Positions 19,574 to 28,516 are shown, numbered from the stretch's first letter. The stretch: 64,000 nucleotides of DNA from Roseicyclus persicicus (GCF_012395815.1 NZ_JAAZQQ010000002.1:744001-808000); one strand, 5' to 3'. The notes: generated by a model not told the origin, from the letters alone. Numbers and translations: made by a program.

Positions 19574-19688
19574 CGGGCGTCGGCGGCCGGAGGTTTCTTG
19601 TAGAAGAGTTCCGGTCGCCGGCACGGGGCATGGACAGGCGCGGGAGCCGCGCCTACTCCTGTGCCGGGGACAAGGAGGAGGGGCGCGC

Positions 19689-19979
19689 ATGTATGTCGTC
19701 ACAGTATCGCTCACCGCCGTCGCGGGCCGCGCCGCGGAGTTGCGCGCCGTGCTGGCCGAGAACGCCGCGCGGTCGGTCGCGGACGAACCCGGCTGCCGCC
19801 GCTTCGACGTCTGCGAGACCGAAGGCGCGCCCGGCCGCTTCTTCCTCTACGAGCTTTACGATGACCGCGCGGCCTTCGACTCGCATCTGGCCACGCCCCA
19901 TTACGCCGTGTTCCGCGACCGGTCCGCGGCGCTGGTGCAGGACAAGGAGGTGCAGACCCATGTCCTCGACCCCCGGTAG
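19689..19979 (+). CDS. Antibiotic biosynthesis monooxygenase (ABM) domain protein
   Basis: A 96-residue ferredoxin-like-fold ABM protein. It contains MYVVTVSLTAVAGRAAELRAVL, DEPGCRRFDVCE and FFLYELYDDRAAFDSHLATPHY, characteristic of the YgiN/LsrG group. Such small dimers act as monooxygenases or isomerases on small metabolites. Its 3' end overlaps the start of the cupin gene, so it is likely the first gene of an ABM-cupin-dehydrogenase operon. AAGGAGGAGG precedes the ATG. Confidence 0.82.
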   Translation: MYVVTVSLTAVAGRAAELRAVLAENAARSVADEPGCRRFDVCETEGAPGRFFLYELYDDRAAFDSHLATPHYAVFRDRSAALVQDKEVQTHVLDPR

Positions 19980-20367
19980 CGCGATCCGGCGCGAGGCCGA
20001 TCGCCCCCGCATCGCGCGCGGCGGCGGGGCCTCGACCGTGCAGATGATCACGCCCGACACCGGCGCGGCGGCGCTGTTGAACGGCTTCACCGACATCCCG
20101 CCCGGCGGCGGCATCCCCCTCCACCTGCACAATTGCGAGGAAAGCGTGCTGATCGTGGCGGGCGAGGCGCTGGTCGAGATCGAGGGCGAGACCCGCCGCG
20201 CCGGCCCCTCCGACGTGGTCTGGGTGGCGGCGGGGCTGAGGCACCGCTTTTCCAACCCGTCCCCCGACACGCCCCTGCGCATCTTCTGGACCTACGCCTC
20301 GGCCGAGGCGACGCGCACGCTGGTCGAGACGGGCGAGGTGCTGCGCATCGCGCCGGTGCCGGAATGA
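19960..20367 (+). CDS. Single-domain cupin protein
   Basis: A 135-residue cupin. Motif 1 is GGGIPLHLHNCEESVLIVAGEALVEIEG, with two metal-binding histidines and a glutamate; motif 2 is WVAAGLRHRFSNPSPDTPLRIFW. The start at 19960 overlaps the ABM gene by 20 bases and has AAGGAGG upstream. Its stop overlaps the dehydrogenase start (ATGA). Enzymatic or regulatory role unknown. Confidence 0.82.
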   Translation: MSSTPGSAIRREADRPRIARGGGASTVQMITPDTGAAALLNGFTDIPPGGGIPLHLHNCEESVLIVAGEALVEIEGETRRAGPSDVVWVAAGLRHRFSNPSPDTPLRIFWTYASAEATRTLVETGEVLRIAPVPE

Positions 20368-21419
20368 CCGCCGCGGGCGTCCGGGTGGACGCAGGCGCTT
20401 TGAGGGCCTTCGCGGCGGACTGCTATGCCGCGCTGGGCCTTGCGCCCGATCCCGCGGCGCTGCTGGCCGACACGCTGGTGCAGGCGGATCTCTGGGGGCA
20501 CCCGTCGCACGGGGTGATGCGGCTGTTCTGGTACGGCAAGCGGCTGGAGACGGGCGCCATGTCCGGCACCGCCGCGCCCGTGACCGAGGCCGAACCGGGC
20601 GCGCTCAGCCTGATCGACGGGCAGGACGGCGTGGGGCAGGTGGTGACGCGGGCCGCGATGGAGCAGGCGATCCGCGCCGCGAAACGGCACGGGATCGGCG
20701 CGGTCGCCGTGCGCAACTCGGGTCATTTCGGGACCGCGATGTATTTCACCCGCATGGCGGCCGAGGCGGGCTGCATCGGGTTCCTGTCGACCAACGCCTC
20801 GCCCGCCATGGCGCCCTGGGGCGGGCGGGAAAAGCGGATCGGGAACAACCCGTTTTCCTGGGCCGCGCCGGCGGGGCGGCACGCGCCGATGATGGTCGAC
20901 ATGGCCAACACGGCCGTGGCCCGCGGCAAGCTCTACGTCGCGCAGGCCCGCGGCGAGGCGATCCCCGAGGGCTGGGCGATGGACGCCGACGGCCGGATCA
21001 CGACCGACCCCGCGGCGGGCATCGCGGGGACGATCCTGCCGATGGCCGGGCACAAGGGCTATGCGATCACGGTGGCGATGGAGGTGCTGTCGGGCCTGTT
21101 GTCGGGCAGCGCCTTCGCCCCCGACGTGGTCGGCCCCTACAAGCCCGAGGGCCGGTCGGGCGCGGGGCATTTCGCCATGGCCATCGACATCGCGCGGCTG
21201 CGCCCGCTGGCGGAATTCGAGGCCGACATGGAGGCGCTCATCGCCACCCTGAAATCCGCCCCCCGTGCGCCGGGCGTGGCCGAGATCTTCTACCCCGGCG
21301 AGATGGAGGCCCGCGCCGACGCCGCCGCCCGCGCCGGGGGGCTGATCCTGCCGCGCGACGTGGCGGCCGAACTGGCCGCTGGGGCGGCCCGGCTGGGGGT
21401 CACGCCGCCCTTCGCGTAG
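20364..21419 (+). CDS. Malate/L-lactate dehydrogenase family oxidoreductase
   Basis: A 351-residue NAD(P)-dependent dehydrogenase of the Ldh_2 (type II malate/lactate) family, which has a fold distinct from classical Rossmann MDH. It carries LWGHPSHGVMRL, the SGHFGTAMYF active-site histidine segment, and the NNPFSWAAP motif. Family members reduce various 2-keto acids, including 2,3-diketo-L-gulonate, ureidoglycolate-type and sulfolactate-type substrates. The neighbouring ureidoglycine and acid-sugar genes make ureidoglycolate or a sugar acid possible, but this is inference. Confidence 0.82.
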   Translation: MTAAGVRVDAGALRAFAADCYAALGLAPDPAALLADTLVQADLWGHPSHGVMRLFWYGKRLETGAMSGTAAPVTEAEPGALSLIDGQDGVGQVVTRAAMEQAIRAAKRHGIGAVAVRNSGHFGTAMYFTRMAAEAGCIGFLSTNASPAMAPWGGREKRIGNNPFSWAAPAGRHAPMMVDMANTAVARGKLYVAQARGEAIPEGWAMDADGRITTDPAAGIAGTILPMAGHKGYAITVAMEVLSGLLSGSAFAPDVVGPYKPEGRSGAGHFAMAIDIARLRPLAEFEADMEALIATLKSAPRAPGVAEIFYPGEMEARADAAARAGGLILPRDVAAELAAGAARLGVTPPFA

Positions 21420-21420
21420 G

Positions 21421-21837
21421 TCACGCCACCTGCTGGTGGACCTCGATCACGTTCCCCTCGGGGTCGTGGAAGAACACCTGGTGCCATTCCTTGGCGAAGG
21501 CCGTGCCGTAGTCCGAATAGGGGATACCGCGCGCGTCCAGCATCGCCTTGAAGCCGTCGATGTCGTCGGTGCGGAACGCGATGTGGCCGCGCTCCACCGG
21601 GTTGATGACCGCGCCGTTGCGGAAGGCGACGGTCAGGTCCTTCTCGGCCAGGTGCATCTGCATCCTGCCGTCGGTGGCGAAGCGGATCGTGCCGCCGAAG
21701 CCCTTGCCGTCCTTGACCTCGGGCCGGGGAAAGCTGGCGATGGGGATGTCGTCGAGGCCCAGCACCTCGGTGTAGAAGCGGTGCAGCCGCTCCACGTCCT
21801 CGGCGACGTAGTTGATGTGGTGGAACTCGAGCTTCAT
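21421..21837 (-). CDS. VOC family (glyoxalase-like) protein
   Basis: A 138-residue vicinal oxygen chelate protein with two paired beta-alpha-beta-beta-beta modules. It begins KLEFHHINYVAEDVERLHRFYTEVLGLD and has metal-ligand positions in HIAFRTDDIDG and FFHDPEGNVIEVHQ. Members include glyoxalase I, dioxygenases and epimerases; the exact reaction cannot be assigned. AGGGAGG precedes the ATG at 21837. It is convergent with the dehydrogenase gene. Confidence 0.82.
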   Translation of the reverse strand: MKLEFHHINYVAEDVERLHRFYTEVLGLDDIPIASFPRPEVKDGKGFGGTIRFATDGRMQMHLAEKDLTVAFRNGAVINPVERGHIAFRTDDIDGFKAMLDARGIPYSDYGTAFAKEWHQVFFHDPEGNVIEVHQQVA

Positions 21838-21892
21838 CGGCGGGCCTCCCTGCGGGGTCGGGCTCAAGGCTTGGCGCGGCGGGGCGGGCGGG

Positions 21893-22561
21893 TCAACCGC
21901 GGGCGGGCGGGGCGAGGCCGAAGACCGCCGCCGCGCTTTCCCCGGCGGCGAGGCGGCGCTCCCACTCCGTCTCCTTCCCGGCCTTCGCCTGCACCGGCCC
22001 GAGCCCGTCCCGGACCGTCGCGGGCGGCAGGCAGACGAGGCCGTCGTCGTCGCCAAGGATCAGGTCGCCCGGCGCCACGGTCACGCCGCCGACCGTCACC
22101 TTTGCGTTCAGCGTGCCGCCCGCCGCGCCCGTGGGCCCGCGCGGTGTGACGTGGCGGGCGAAGACGGCGAAATCCTCCCATCCGGCCAGCGTGCCCACGT
22201 CGCGCACGGCACCATCAAGCACGATCCCCGCCACGCCCCTCCGGCGCAGGTGGCCCGACAGGATCTCGCCGATCATCGCGGTGACGGCGTCGCCGCCGGC
22301 GTCCACCACCAGCACGTCGCCCGGCCCCGCCACGTCGAGCGCGTATAGCATCGCGCCGAAATCGGGCGGGCTGACCTGCACCGTGACCGCGCGGCCAAAC
22401 AGCCGCGGCTGCTGCCCCGCCGGGCGCAGGGGCCGGATCGCGGGGTCGATCTGCCGCGCGCCCGGGGCGCAGTCGACAGCGAGCGCCACGGGCACCTCGC
22501 GCCAGGGCGCAAGGGCGGCGTCGGGCAGGGGGGCGGGGGCGGGGTGGAGCGTCACGGACAT
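21893..22561 (-). CDS. RraA-family protein (HMG/CHA aldolase-like), copy 1
   Basis: A 222-residue protein of the RraA/HMG aldolase fold. It shows FGAMLYALDVAGPGDVLVVDAGGDAVTAMIGEILSGHLRRRGVAGIVLDGAVRDVG; the Gly-Asp-x-Gly and Asp-Gly-x-x-Arg-Asp signature holds the divalent metal and substrate carboxylate. Aldolases of this group cleave 4-hydroxy-4-methyl-2-oxoglutarate or 4-carboxy-4-hydroxy-2-oxoadipate. It lies downstream of the aminotransferase at 22571 (9 bases apart). A second RraA-like gene lies at 24223. Confidence 0.82.
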   Translation of the reverse strand: MSVTLHPAPAPLPDAALAPWREVPVALAVDCAPGARQIDPAIRPLRPAGQQPRLFGRAVTVQVSPPDFGAMLYALDVAGPGDVLVVDAGGDAVTAMIGEILSGHLRRRGVAGIVLDGAVRDVGTLAGWEDFAVFARHVTPRGPTGAAGGTLNAKVTVGGVTVAPGDLILGDDDGLVCLPPATVRDGLGPVQAKAGKETEWERRLAAGESAAAVFGLAPPARG

Positions 22562-22570
22562 GGGCGGGCC

Positions 22571-23758
22571 TTACATCTGCGCCTTCAGCGCGGCGCCGAG
22601 GGCGGCGATACCCGCCTCGATCCGCGCCTCGGACTGGGCGGAATAGTTGAAGCGGGCGTGGTTCGGCCGCTCGGTCACCGGGAAGAAGCTGCCGCCCGGC
22701 ACGTAGGCGACCCGCGCCTTCGGCAGGGCCACGTCGCGCATGAAGGCGGTGGCGTCGAAGCCTTCGGGGAAACTGGCCCATGTGAACAGCCCGCCCTCGG
22801 GGTCGGTCACGGCCACATCCTGCGGGAAATGCCGGCGGATGGCGTCCAGCATCACGTCCTTCTTGCGGCGGTAGGCGGCGCGCAGCAGGTCGATGTGGGC
22901 GGACAGGTCGTGGCGGTCGAGGAACAGGCTGGCGGCGGCCATGTTCAGGGTCGAGGTCTGGGTGTCGGCGGCCAGCTTCAGGAGTTTCATCTTGTGCAGG
23001 AGCGCCGGGGACGCCACCGCCCAGCCCACCCGCAGCCCCGGCACCAGCACCTTGGAGAAGGAGCCGAGGTGGATCACGCGGCCCTGCGTGTCGAGCGACT
23101 TCAGCGTGGGCAGATGGTCGCCCTCGAAGCGGATCTGGCGGTAGGGCGTGTCCTCCAGCACCACGAGGTCGTGGGCGTTGGCCATCTCGATCAGCCGCTT
23201 GCGGCGGGCGAGCGACAGGGTCACGCCGGTCGGGTTCTGGAACTCGGGCACCGTGTAGATCATCTTGGCCCGGGGCGTGCGGGCCAGCACCTCGGCCAGC
23301 ACGTCCATGCGCATCCCCTCGGCATCCATCGGGATCGCGGCATAGGCCGGTTCGCAGGGGTCGAAGGCGATGCGCGCGCCGAGGAAGGTGGGATCCTCGG
23401 TCACGATCACGTCGCCCGGGTCGACCATCATCTTGGCCGCGAAATCGAGGCCCTGCTGGCTGCCCTGCAGGATCAGCACGTCGTCGGCCCCGCAGGGCGT
23501 GCCGTCCGCGGTCATCAGGGCGGCGACCTGTTCCTTCAGCCGCGGCAGCCCGTCCGAGGGTGCGTATTGCATCGACAGGCCGCCCGGCGCGCGGATCACC
23601 TCGGAGAACACCGCCTCCAGCGCCGCGGCGGGGAACAGGGTGGGGTCGGGGTAGCCGCCACCGAAGGAGATGATCCCGGGGTCGGCCCCCAGCGCCAGCA
23701 ACTCGCCGATGGCGTTGGGCTGGACCCGGTCCATGCGGGCGGCGAAGCGTGGGGTCAT
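22571..23758 (-). CDS. PLP-dependent aminotransferase, class I/II (LysN/MocR-like)
   Basis: A 395-residue fold-type I aminotransferase without the N-terminal wHTH of MocR regulators. It shows ISFGGGYPDPTLFP at the N-terminus, PEFQNPTGVTLS, and the PLP lysine in LGSFSKVLVPGLRVGW. These features match 2-aminoadipate/valine-pyruvate type enzymes. The start at 23758 is the first Met before conserved sequence (MTPRFAARMDRVQPNAI) and has GGAGG upstream; 19 more in-frame codons look unrelated. Confidence 0.85.
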   Translation of the reverse strand: MTPRFAARMDRVQPNAIGELLALGADPGIISFGGGYPDPTLFPAAALEAVFSEVIRAPGGLSMQYAPSDGLPRLKEQVAALMTADGTPCGADDVLILQGSQQGLDFAAKMMVDPGDVIVTEDPTFLGARIAFDPCEPAYAAIPMDAEGMRMDVLAEVLARTPRAKMIYTVPEFQNPTGVTLSLARRKRLIEMANAHDLVVLEDTPYRQIRFEGDHLPTLKSLDTQGRVIHLGSFSKVLVPGLRVGWAVASPALLHKMKLLKLAADTQTSTLNMAAASLFLDRHDLSAHIDLLRAAYRRKKDVMLDAIRRHFPQDVAVTDPEGGLFTWASFPEGFDATAFMRDVALPKARVAYVPGGSFFPVTERPNHARFNYSAQSEARIEAGIAALGAALKAQM

Positions 23759-23821
23759 CGGGGGGCCTCCGGTGTCGGTCGGGCCCAGAGGATACCGCCA
23801 CGCGGCCGGGCGCAAGGGGGG

Positions 23822-24226
23822 CTAGCCGGCCTCGTAGAGCTCCAGCGGCAAGCCGTCGGGGTCGCGGAAGAAGGTGAAGGCGCGCCCGGTGTGGGGGTCG
23901 ATGCGGACCGGCTCCACCGCCACGCCCTGCGCCTCCAGCCACGCCTTGGTCGCGGCCACGTCGGCCACCGTGAAGGCGAGGTGCCGCAGACCCTGCGCCT
24001 CGGGCGTGGTGGGGCGCGGCGGCGGATCGGGGAAGGAGAACAGCTCGACCTGCCCGCCGTCCGGCAGGCCGAGGTCGAGCTTCCAGCTGTCCCGCTCGGC
24101 GCGGTGGTTTTCCGCGATCACGCGCAGCCCCAGCACCTCCGTGTAGAAGGCGCGGGACCGCGCATAGTCGGAACAGATGATCGCCGCGTGGTGGATCCCC
24201 CGCAGGATCGGCGCGCCGTGGCTCAC
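23822..24226 (-). CDS. VOC family protein, GloA2/YaeR-like
   Basis: A 134-residue single-module glyoxalase-fold protein. GIHHAAIICSDYARSRAFYTEVLGL, FSFPDPPPRP and HLAFTVADVAATKAWL closely follow the YaeR/GloA2 pattern, with metal ligands at His, Glu, His and Glu positions. The natural start is GTG at 24226, which overlaps the stop of the upstream RraA-like gene (GTGA); another GTG at 24247 is possible. Role in the cluster unknown. Confidence 0.8.
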   Translation of the reverse strand: MSHGAPILRGIHHAAIICSDYARSRAFYTEVLGLRVIAENHRAERDSWKLDLGLPDGGQVELFSFPDPPPRPTTPEAQGLRHLAFTVADVAATKAWLEAQGVAVEPVRIDPHTGRAFTFFRDPDGLPLELYEAG

Positions 24227-24933
24227 AACCCCTGCGACGCCTTCCACGCCTCGTAGCGGGCCTTGGTCTCGGCGTTCATCGGGTAGAGGCCGGGCAGTTC
24301 CACGCCGCGGTCGACCTCGGTCATGATCCAGGCCTCCATCCGCTCCTGCTCGGGGGCCTCGGCCAGCACCTCGTCGAGGAAGGCCGCCGGGATCAGCACC
24401 GCGCCGTCGTCATCGACCACGATCACGTCGTCGGGGAAGACGGCCACGCCGCCGCAGGCGATGGGCTCCTGCCAGCCGACGAAGGTCAGGCCCGCGACCG
24501 ACGGCGGCGCCGCGATGCCGCGCGACCAGACCGGCAGGCCGGTGCCGAGCACGCCCGCCGCGTCCCGCACCACCCCGTCGGTGATCAGGGCCGCGACCTT
24601 CCGCTGCACCATGCGGTTGCACAGGATGTCGCCGAAGATGCCGGCGTCTGTGATGCCCATGGCGTCGGCCACTGCGATGCAGCCCTCGGGCATCGCCTCG
24701 ATCGCGGCCCGGGTCGAGATCGGCGAACCCCAGCTGGCGGGCGTGGCCAGATCCTCGCGCGCGGGCACGAAGCGCAGGGTGAAGGCGCGGCCGACCAGCC
24801 GCGGCTGGCCCTCGCGGATCGGCATGGCGCCGCGGATCCAGACGTTGCGCAGGCCCTTCTTGAGCAGGATCGTGGTCAGCGTGGCGGTCGAGACGCCCTT
24901 GAGCGTCTCGATGGTGGTGGCGTCGAGTGTCAT
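24223..24933 (-). CDS. RraA-family protein (HMG/CHA aldolase-like), copy 2
   Basis: A 236-residue RraA-fold protein only distantly similar to the copy at 21893. It keeps GCIAVADAMGITDAGIFGDILCNRMVQRKVAALITDGVVRDAAG, with the Gly-Asp and Asp-Gly-x-x-Arg-Asp signature of active aldolases and decarboxylases. The start at 24933 follows GAGGGG; the preceding in-frame TTG is less likely. It is translationally coupled to the VOC gene downstream. Substrate unknown. Confidence 0.82.
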   Translation of the reverse strand: MTLDATTIETLKGVSTATLTTILLKKGLRNVWIRGAMPIREGQPRLVGRAFTLRFVPAREDLATPASWGSPISTRAAIEAMPEGCIAVADAMGITDAGIFGDILCNRMVQRKVAALITDGVVRDAAGVLGTGLPVWSRGIAAPPSVAGLTFVGWQEPIACGGVAVFPDDVIVVDDDGAVLIPAAFLDEVLAEAPEQERMEAWIMTEVDRGVELPGLYPMNAETKARYEAWKASQGL

Positions 24934-24994
24934 CAATGTCCCCTCTGGTGGTATGGTGCGGGCCTCGCCCGGCCCGGTGTGATCGGAGCGCGCG

Positions 24995-25843
24995 TCAGCC
25001 GAAGCCGCCGGGCAGCTCGGCGTGGCGGTTCACGTCCTTGTAGAGCAGGTAGCGGAACCGCCACGGCCCGCCGGCGTAGCAGGCCTGCGGGCAGAAGGCG
25101 CGCAGCCACATGAAATCCCCGGCCTCGACCTCGACCCAGTCCTTGTTGAGCCGGTAGACGGCCTTGCCCTCGAGCACGTAGAGCCCGTGTTCCATCACGT
25201 GGGTCTCGGCAAAGGGGATGCAGGCGCCCGGCTCGAAGGTCACGATGTTGACGTGCATGTCGTGGCGCAGGTCGGACGGGTCGACGAAGCGCGTGGTGGC
25301 CCAGCGCCCGTCCGTGCCCGGCATCGCCACGGGGGCGACGCGGGTCTCGTTGGTGAAGAACGCCTCGGGCGCGTCCAGCCCCGGCACCGCCCGGTAGCGT
25401 TTGCGCACCCAGTGCAGCGTCGCGGGTGCGTCCCCGGCGTTGCGGATCGTCCAGCCGCTGCCCGCGGGCAGGTAGGCGTAGCCGCCGGGCTCCAGCGCGT
25501 GGTCGGCGCCGTCCAGCGTCACCACGACCGCCCCCGCGGTCACGAACAGCACGCCCTGCGCCCCGGCGTCGGGTTCCGGCGCGTCCGAGCCGCCGCCGGG
25601 GGCGATCTCGAGGATGTATTGCGAGAAGGTCTCGGCAAAGCCGGTCAAAGGCCGGGCGAGGATCCAGGCGCGGGTGTCGCGCCAGAAGGGGAAGTAGCTG
25701 GTGACGATGTCGCGCATCACGCCCTTGGGGATCACCGCGTAGGCCTCGGTGAACACGGCGCGGTCGGTCATCACCTGGGTCTGCGGCGGCAGGCCGCCGA
25801 TGGGGCCCTGGTAGACGCGGGCGGGGTGGGGCGTGTCGGTCAT
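24995..25843 (-). CDS. allE: (S)-ureidoglycine aminohydrolase
   Basis: A 282-residue bicupin that releases ammonia from (S)-ureidoglycine to give ureidoglycolate in purine (allantoin) breakdown. The N-terminal region PKGVMRDIVTSYFPFWRDTRAWILARPLTGFAETFSQY and the C-terminal cupin with HVMEHGLYVLEGKAVYRLN and DFMWLRAFCPQACYAGG match AllE (YlbA). The second cupin carries the metal ligands. No allantoinase or allantoate amidohydrolase gene is visible nearby, so the remaining allantoin genes must be elsewhere. Confidence 0.85.
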   Translation of the reverse strand: MTDTPHPARVYQGPIGGLPPQTQVMTDRAVFTEAYAVIPKGVMRDIVTSYFPFWRDTRAWILARPLTGFAETFSQYILEIAPGGGSDAPEPDAGAQGVLFVTAGAVVVTLDGADHALEPGGYAYLPAGSGWTIRNAGDAPATLHWVRKRYRAVPGLDAPEAFFTNETRVAPVAMPGTDGRWATTRFVDPSDLRHDMHVNIVTFEPGACIPFAETHVMEHGLYVLEGKAVYRLNKDWVEVEAGDFMWLRAFCPQACYAGGPWRFRYLLYKDVNRHAELPGGFG

Positions 25844-25922
25844 GGGCGGGGTCCGTCTGTCGGGCGCGGGCGACTCTGCCGCGCGGGCGCGGCGGCGACG
25901 ATGGCGCAAAAGCCGGGCGGCG

Positions 25923-26813
25923 TCACGGGGGCGGCGGCGGATTTTCTTCCGGCCGTGCCGGCGCGCCGCGGCCCTCGAGCGTGCGGCGGTACTCGGTCGG
26001 TGACAGGCCCCGCGCGGCGCGGAACCGCTTGGAGAAATGCGACGGGTCGTCGAAGCCCAGCCGGTAGCCGATCCCGGCGGCGGGCAGGGTGGTGAAGGCA
26101 AGCAGGCGGCAGGCCTCCTCCATCACCGCCTGCTCGATGTAGGCCTTGGCCCCGACGCCGCGGGCGGCCCGGCAGAGCCGGCTCAGGTGCCCGGTCGAGA
26201 CCGACAGGGCGGCGGCGTAATCCGCCGCCTGCCAGCCCTCGGCCATCTGCGCCGCGATCAGCGCGTCGAGCCGCGCCAGCCGCGGGTCGGCCGCCGCGCC
26301 GGGGCCGCCGCCCTCGGCCGTCTCGGCCAGCCGCGCCAGCAGCGCCTGCGCCAGCCCCAGCACGGCCTGTGCGCGAAATCTACCCGTGTCGCCGAAGCTG
26401 TCGGACAGGAGCCGCACCAGCTGCACCAGCCTGTCGTCCGCCGCCCCGTGGCGTGGCCGGGCCAGCGCGGCGGCCAGTCCCGGCGCCCCGGGCGCGGCCG
26501 AGGCCAGCACCGCCCGGGTCAGCGTCACCACATGCCCCGTGCTGCCGGGGCGAAACCCGTAGCCATGCACCACTCCCGGCGGCACGTAGAGAAAGGCGCC
26601 AGCCCCAAGGTCGAGCGCCGCGCCGTCCAGCATGGCCGCCGCCGCGCCGGTCTCGATCAGCAACAGCTGCGCCAGCTGCCCGTGCCGGTGCGGCGCGATG
26701 GTCCAGCCCAGCGCCGGGGCGCGGTCGGCGATGCGTTCGACGTGCAGGATGTCGGGAAAGGGCGCGGTTTCCCCGAACAGGGTGAAGACGGGGATGGGCG
26801 CGGCCTCGGTCAT
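25923..26813 (-). CDS. pobR: AraC-family regulator, PobR-like
   Basis: A 296-residue activator with an N-terminal cupin-like sensor (APHRHGQLAQLLLIETG, YVPPGVVHGYGF) and a C-terminal AraC double helix-turn-helix (ADYAAALSVSTGHLSRLCRAA and IGYRLGFDDPSHFSKRFRAARGLSPTEYR). It is divergent from pobA across a 93-bp gap, the standard place for an AraC/XylS-type PobR, which activates pobA in response to 4-hydroxybenzoate. The name rests on position and family, not on ligand evidence. Confidence 0.78.
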   Translation of the reverse strand: MTEAAPIPVFTLFGETAPFPDILHVERIADRAPALGWTIAPHRHGQLAQLLLIETGAAAAMLDGAALDLGAGAFLYVPPGVVHGYGFRPGSTGHVVTLTRAVLASAAPGAPGLAAALARPRHGAADDRLVQLVRLLSDSFGDTGRFRAQAVLGLAQALLARLAETAEGGGPGAAADPRLARLDALIAAQMAEGWQAADYAAALSVSTGHLSRLCRAARGVGAKAYIEQAVMEEACRLLAFTTLPAAGIGYRLGFDDPSHFSKRFRAARGLSPTEYRRTLEGRGAPARPEENPPPPP

Positions 26814-26906
26814 GTCCGATTCCTACCAGTGCCGGCCGGTGCCGTCCATTCGGTCCGCGCCCGCCCGCGCCTAGGATGCACACAAGCCCCGGGGGAGGAC
26901 GGAGCC

Positions 26907-28076
26907 TTGAAGACCGACATCGTGATCATCGGCGGCGGGCCCTCGGGCCTTTTGCTGTCGCAGCTCCTGAACCGGGCGGGCGTCGCCACGGTGGTGCTGG
27001 AACGCGCAAGCCGCGCCCATGTGCTGTCTCGGATCCGGGCGGGCGTGCTGGAGGCCGGCACCGTGCGGATGCTGCGCGAGGCGGGCGCGGGCGACCGGAT
27101 GGACCGCGAGGGCATCCCGCACGACGGCTGCATCTTCAGCGACGACGACCTGATGGTCCGCGTCGATTTCCGCGACCTGACCGGCACCGGCGTCATGGTC
27201 TACGGCCAGACCGAGGTGACCGCCGACCTCTACGCTGCGCAGGACGCCATGGGCGCCACGATCCTGCACGAGGTGGCCGACGTGGCGATACACGACGCCG
27301 ACACCGACGCGCCCTACGTCACCTTCACACAGGACGGCGCCCCGCGGCGCATCGACTGCGCCTACATCGCGGGCTGCGACGGCTTCCACGGGGTCAGCCG
27401 CAAGACGATCCCGGCCGACAAGCGGCAGGAGTTCGAGCGCGTCTACCCCTTCGGCTGGCTCGGCCTTTTGTCCCGCACCCCGCCCGCGCACGCGGAACTG
27501 ATCTATGCCAATTCGCGCAACGGCTTCGCGCTCGCCTCCATGCGCAACCCGATGCTCAGCCGCTACTACGTGCAGGTGCCCCTGACCGAGCGGGTCGAGG
27601 ACTGGCCCGACGACCGTTTCTGGGACAAGCTGAAATCCTGCCTGCCCGCCGAGGTGGCCGCCACCCTCGTCACCGGCCCGTCGGTCGAGAAATCCATCGC
27701 GCCGCTCCGCTCCTTCGTCTGCGAACCGCTGCGCTGGGGCCGTCTGTTCCTCGTCGGCGACGCCGCCCACATCGTGCCGCCCACGGGCGCCAAGGGCCTG
27801 AACCTCGCCGTCTCCGACGTCTACTACCTGCACGAGGCGCTGATCGCCGCGATCCGCCGGGGCGACACCGCCGGGATCGACGCCTATTCCGCCCGCGCGC
27901 TGGCCCGGATCTGGAAGGCGATGCGGTTTTCCTGGTCCATGACCATGATGCTGCACCGCTTCGACGGCGAGGACAGCTTTGCCGCGCAGATGCGCAAGGC
28001 GACGCTCCTGCACCTGTCGCAGTCCGAGACCGCGCGCCGAGATCTCGCGGAGAACTACATCGGCCTGCCGTTCTGA
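26907..28076 (+). CDS. pobA: 4-Hydroxybenzoate 3-monooxygenase
   Basis: FAD enzyme hydroxylating 4-hydroxybenzoate to protocatechuate with NADPH and oxygen. The 389-residue product shows the FAD motif IIGGGPSGLLLSQLLNRAG, the SRIRAGVLEAGTVRML segment typical of PobA, the DG motif AGCDGFHGVSRKTIP and the second FAD motif FLVGDAAHIVPPTGAKGLN. I use the TTG at 26907 preceded by GGAGG; no ATG fits the N-terminus. pcaC follows 59 bases later. Confidence 0.93.
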   Translation: MKTDIVIIGGGPSGLLLSQLLNRAGVATVVLERASRAHVLSRIRAGVLEAGTVRMLREAGAGDRMDREGIPHDGCIFSDDDLMVRVDFRDLTGTGVMVYGQTEVTADLYAAQDAMGATILHEVADVAIHDADTDAPYVTFTQDGAPRRIDCAYIAGCDGFHGVSRKTIPADKRQEFERVYPFGWLGLLSRTPPAHAELIYANSRNGFALASMRNPMLSRYYVQVPLTERVEDWPDDRFWDKLKSCLPAEVAATLVTGPSVEKSIAPLRSFVCEPLRWGRLFLVGDAAHIVPPTGAKGLNLAVSDVYYLHEALIAAIRRGDTAGIDAYSARALARIWKAMRFSWSMTMMLHRFDGEDSFAAQMRKATLLHLSQSETARRDLAENYIGLPF

Positions 28077-28135
28077 CGGCGGGCATTTCCCGGCGCGGCG
28101 GACCGTGCCACAAGGGGAGAAGGGGAGGAGTTGCG

Positions 28136-28516
28136 ATGACAGACCGCCACGCGAAGGGCATGGAGGTGCGCCGCGCCGTTCTGGGCGACGCCCATGTCGA
28201 CCGCGCCGAGGCCGCCAAGACCGACCTCGACGCGCCGTTTCAGCAGATGATCACCGAAACCGCCTGGGGCACCGTCTGGGCGTCCGAGGCGCTGACCCGG
28301 CGGGAACGCTCGATGCTGACGCTGGCGCTGCTCGCGGGCCTCGGCAACGAGGAGGAGCTGGCGCTGCACCTGCGCGCCACCGCCCGCACCGGCGCCACGC
28401 AGCGCGACGTGATGGAGGTGTTCCAGCACGTCGCCATCTACGCCGGCGTGCCGCGGGCCAACAGCGCGATCCGCATCGCCAAGCGCATCTTCGCCGAAGG
28501 GGAGGGCGCGGCATGA
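28136..28516 (+). CDS. pcaC: 4-Carboxymuconolactone decarboxylase
   Basis: A 126-residue AhpD-fold decarboxylase turning gamma-carboxymuconolactone into beta-ketoadipate enol-lactone. Sequence from GMEVRRAVLGDAHVDRA through AWGTVWASEALTRRERSMLTLALLAGLGNEEELALHLRAT matches PcaC, which lacks the redox CxxC of AhpD. GGGGAGGAG precedes the ATG. Its stop overlaps pcaH (ATGA). The missing steps pcaB and pcaD are not in this window. Confidence 0.92.
   Translation: MTDRHAKGMEVRRAVLGDAHVDRAEAAKTDLDAPFQQMITETAWGTVWASEALTRRERSMLTLALLAGLGNEEELALHLRATARTGATQRDVMEVFQHVAIYAGVPRANSAIRIAKRIFAEGEGAA

Noticed and set aside
22544-24256. 570-codon plus-strand frame
   Set aside because: Lies across three genes with clear families on the minus strand; composition is that of a complementary-frame shadow.
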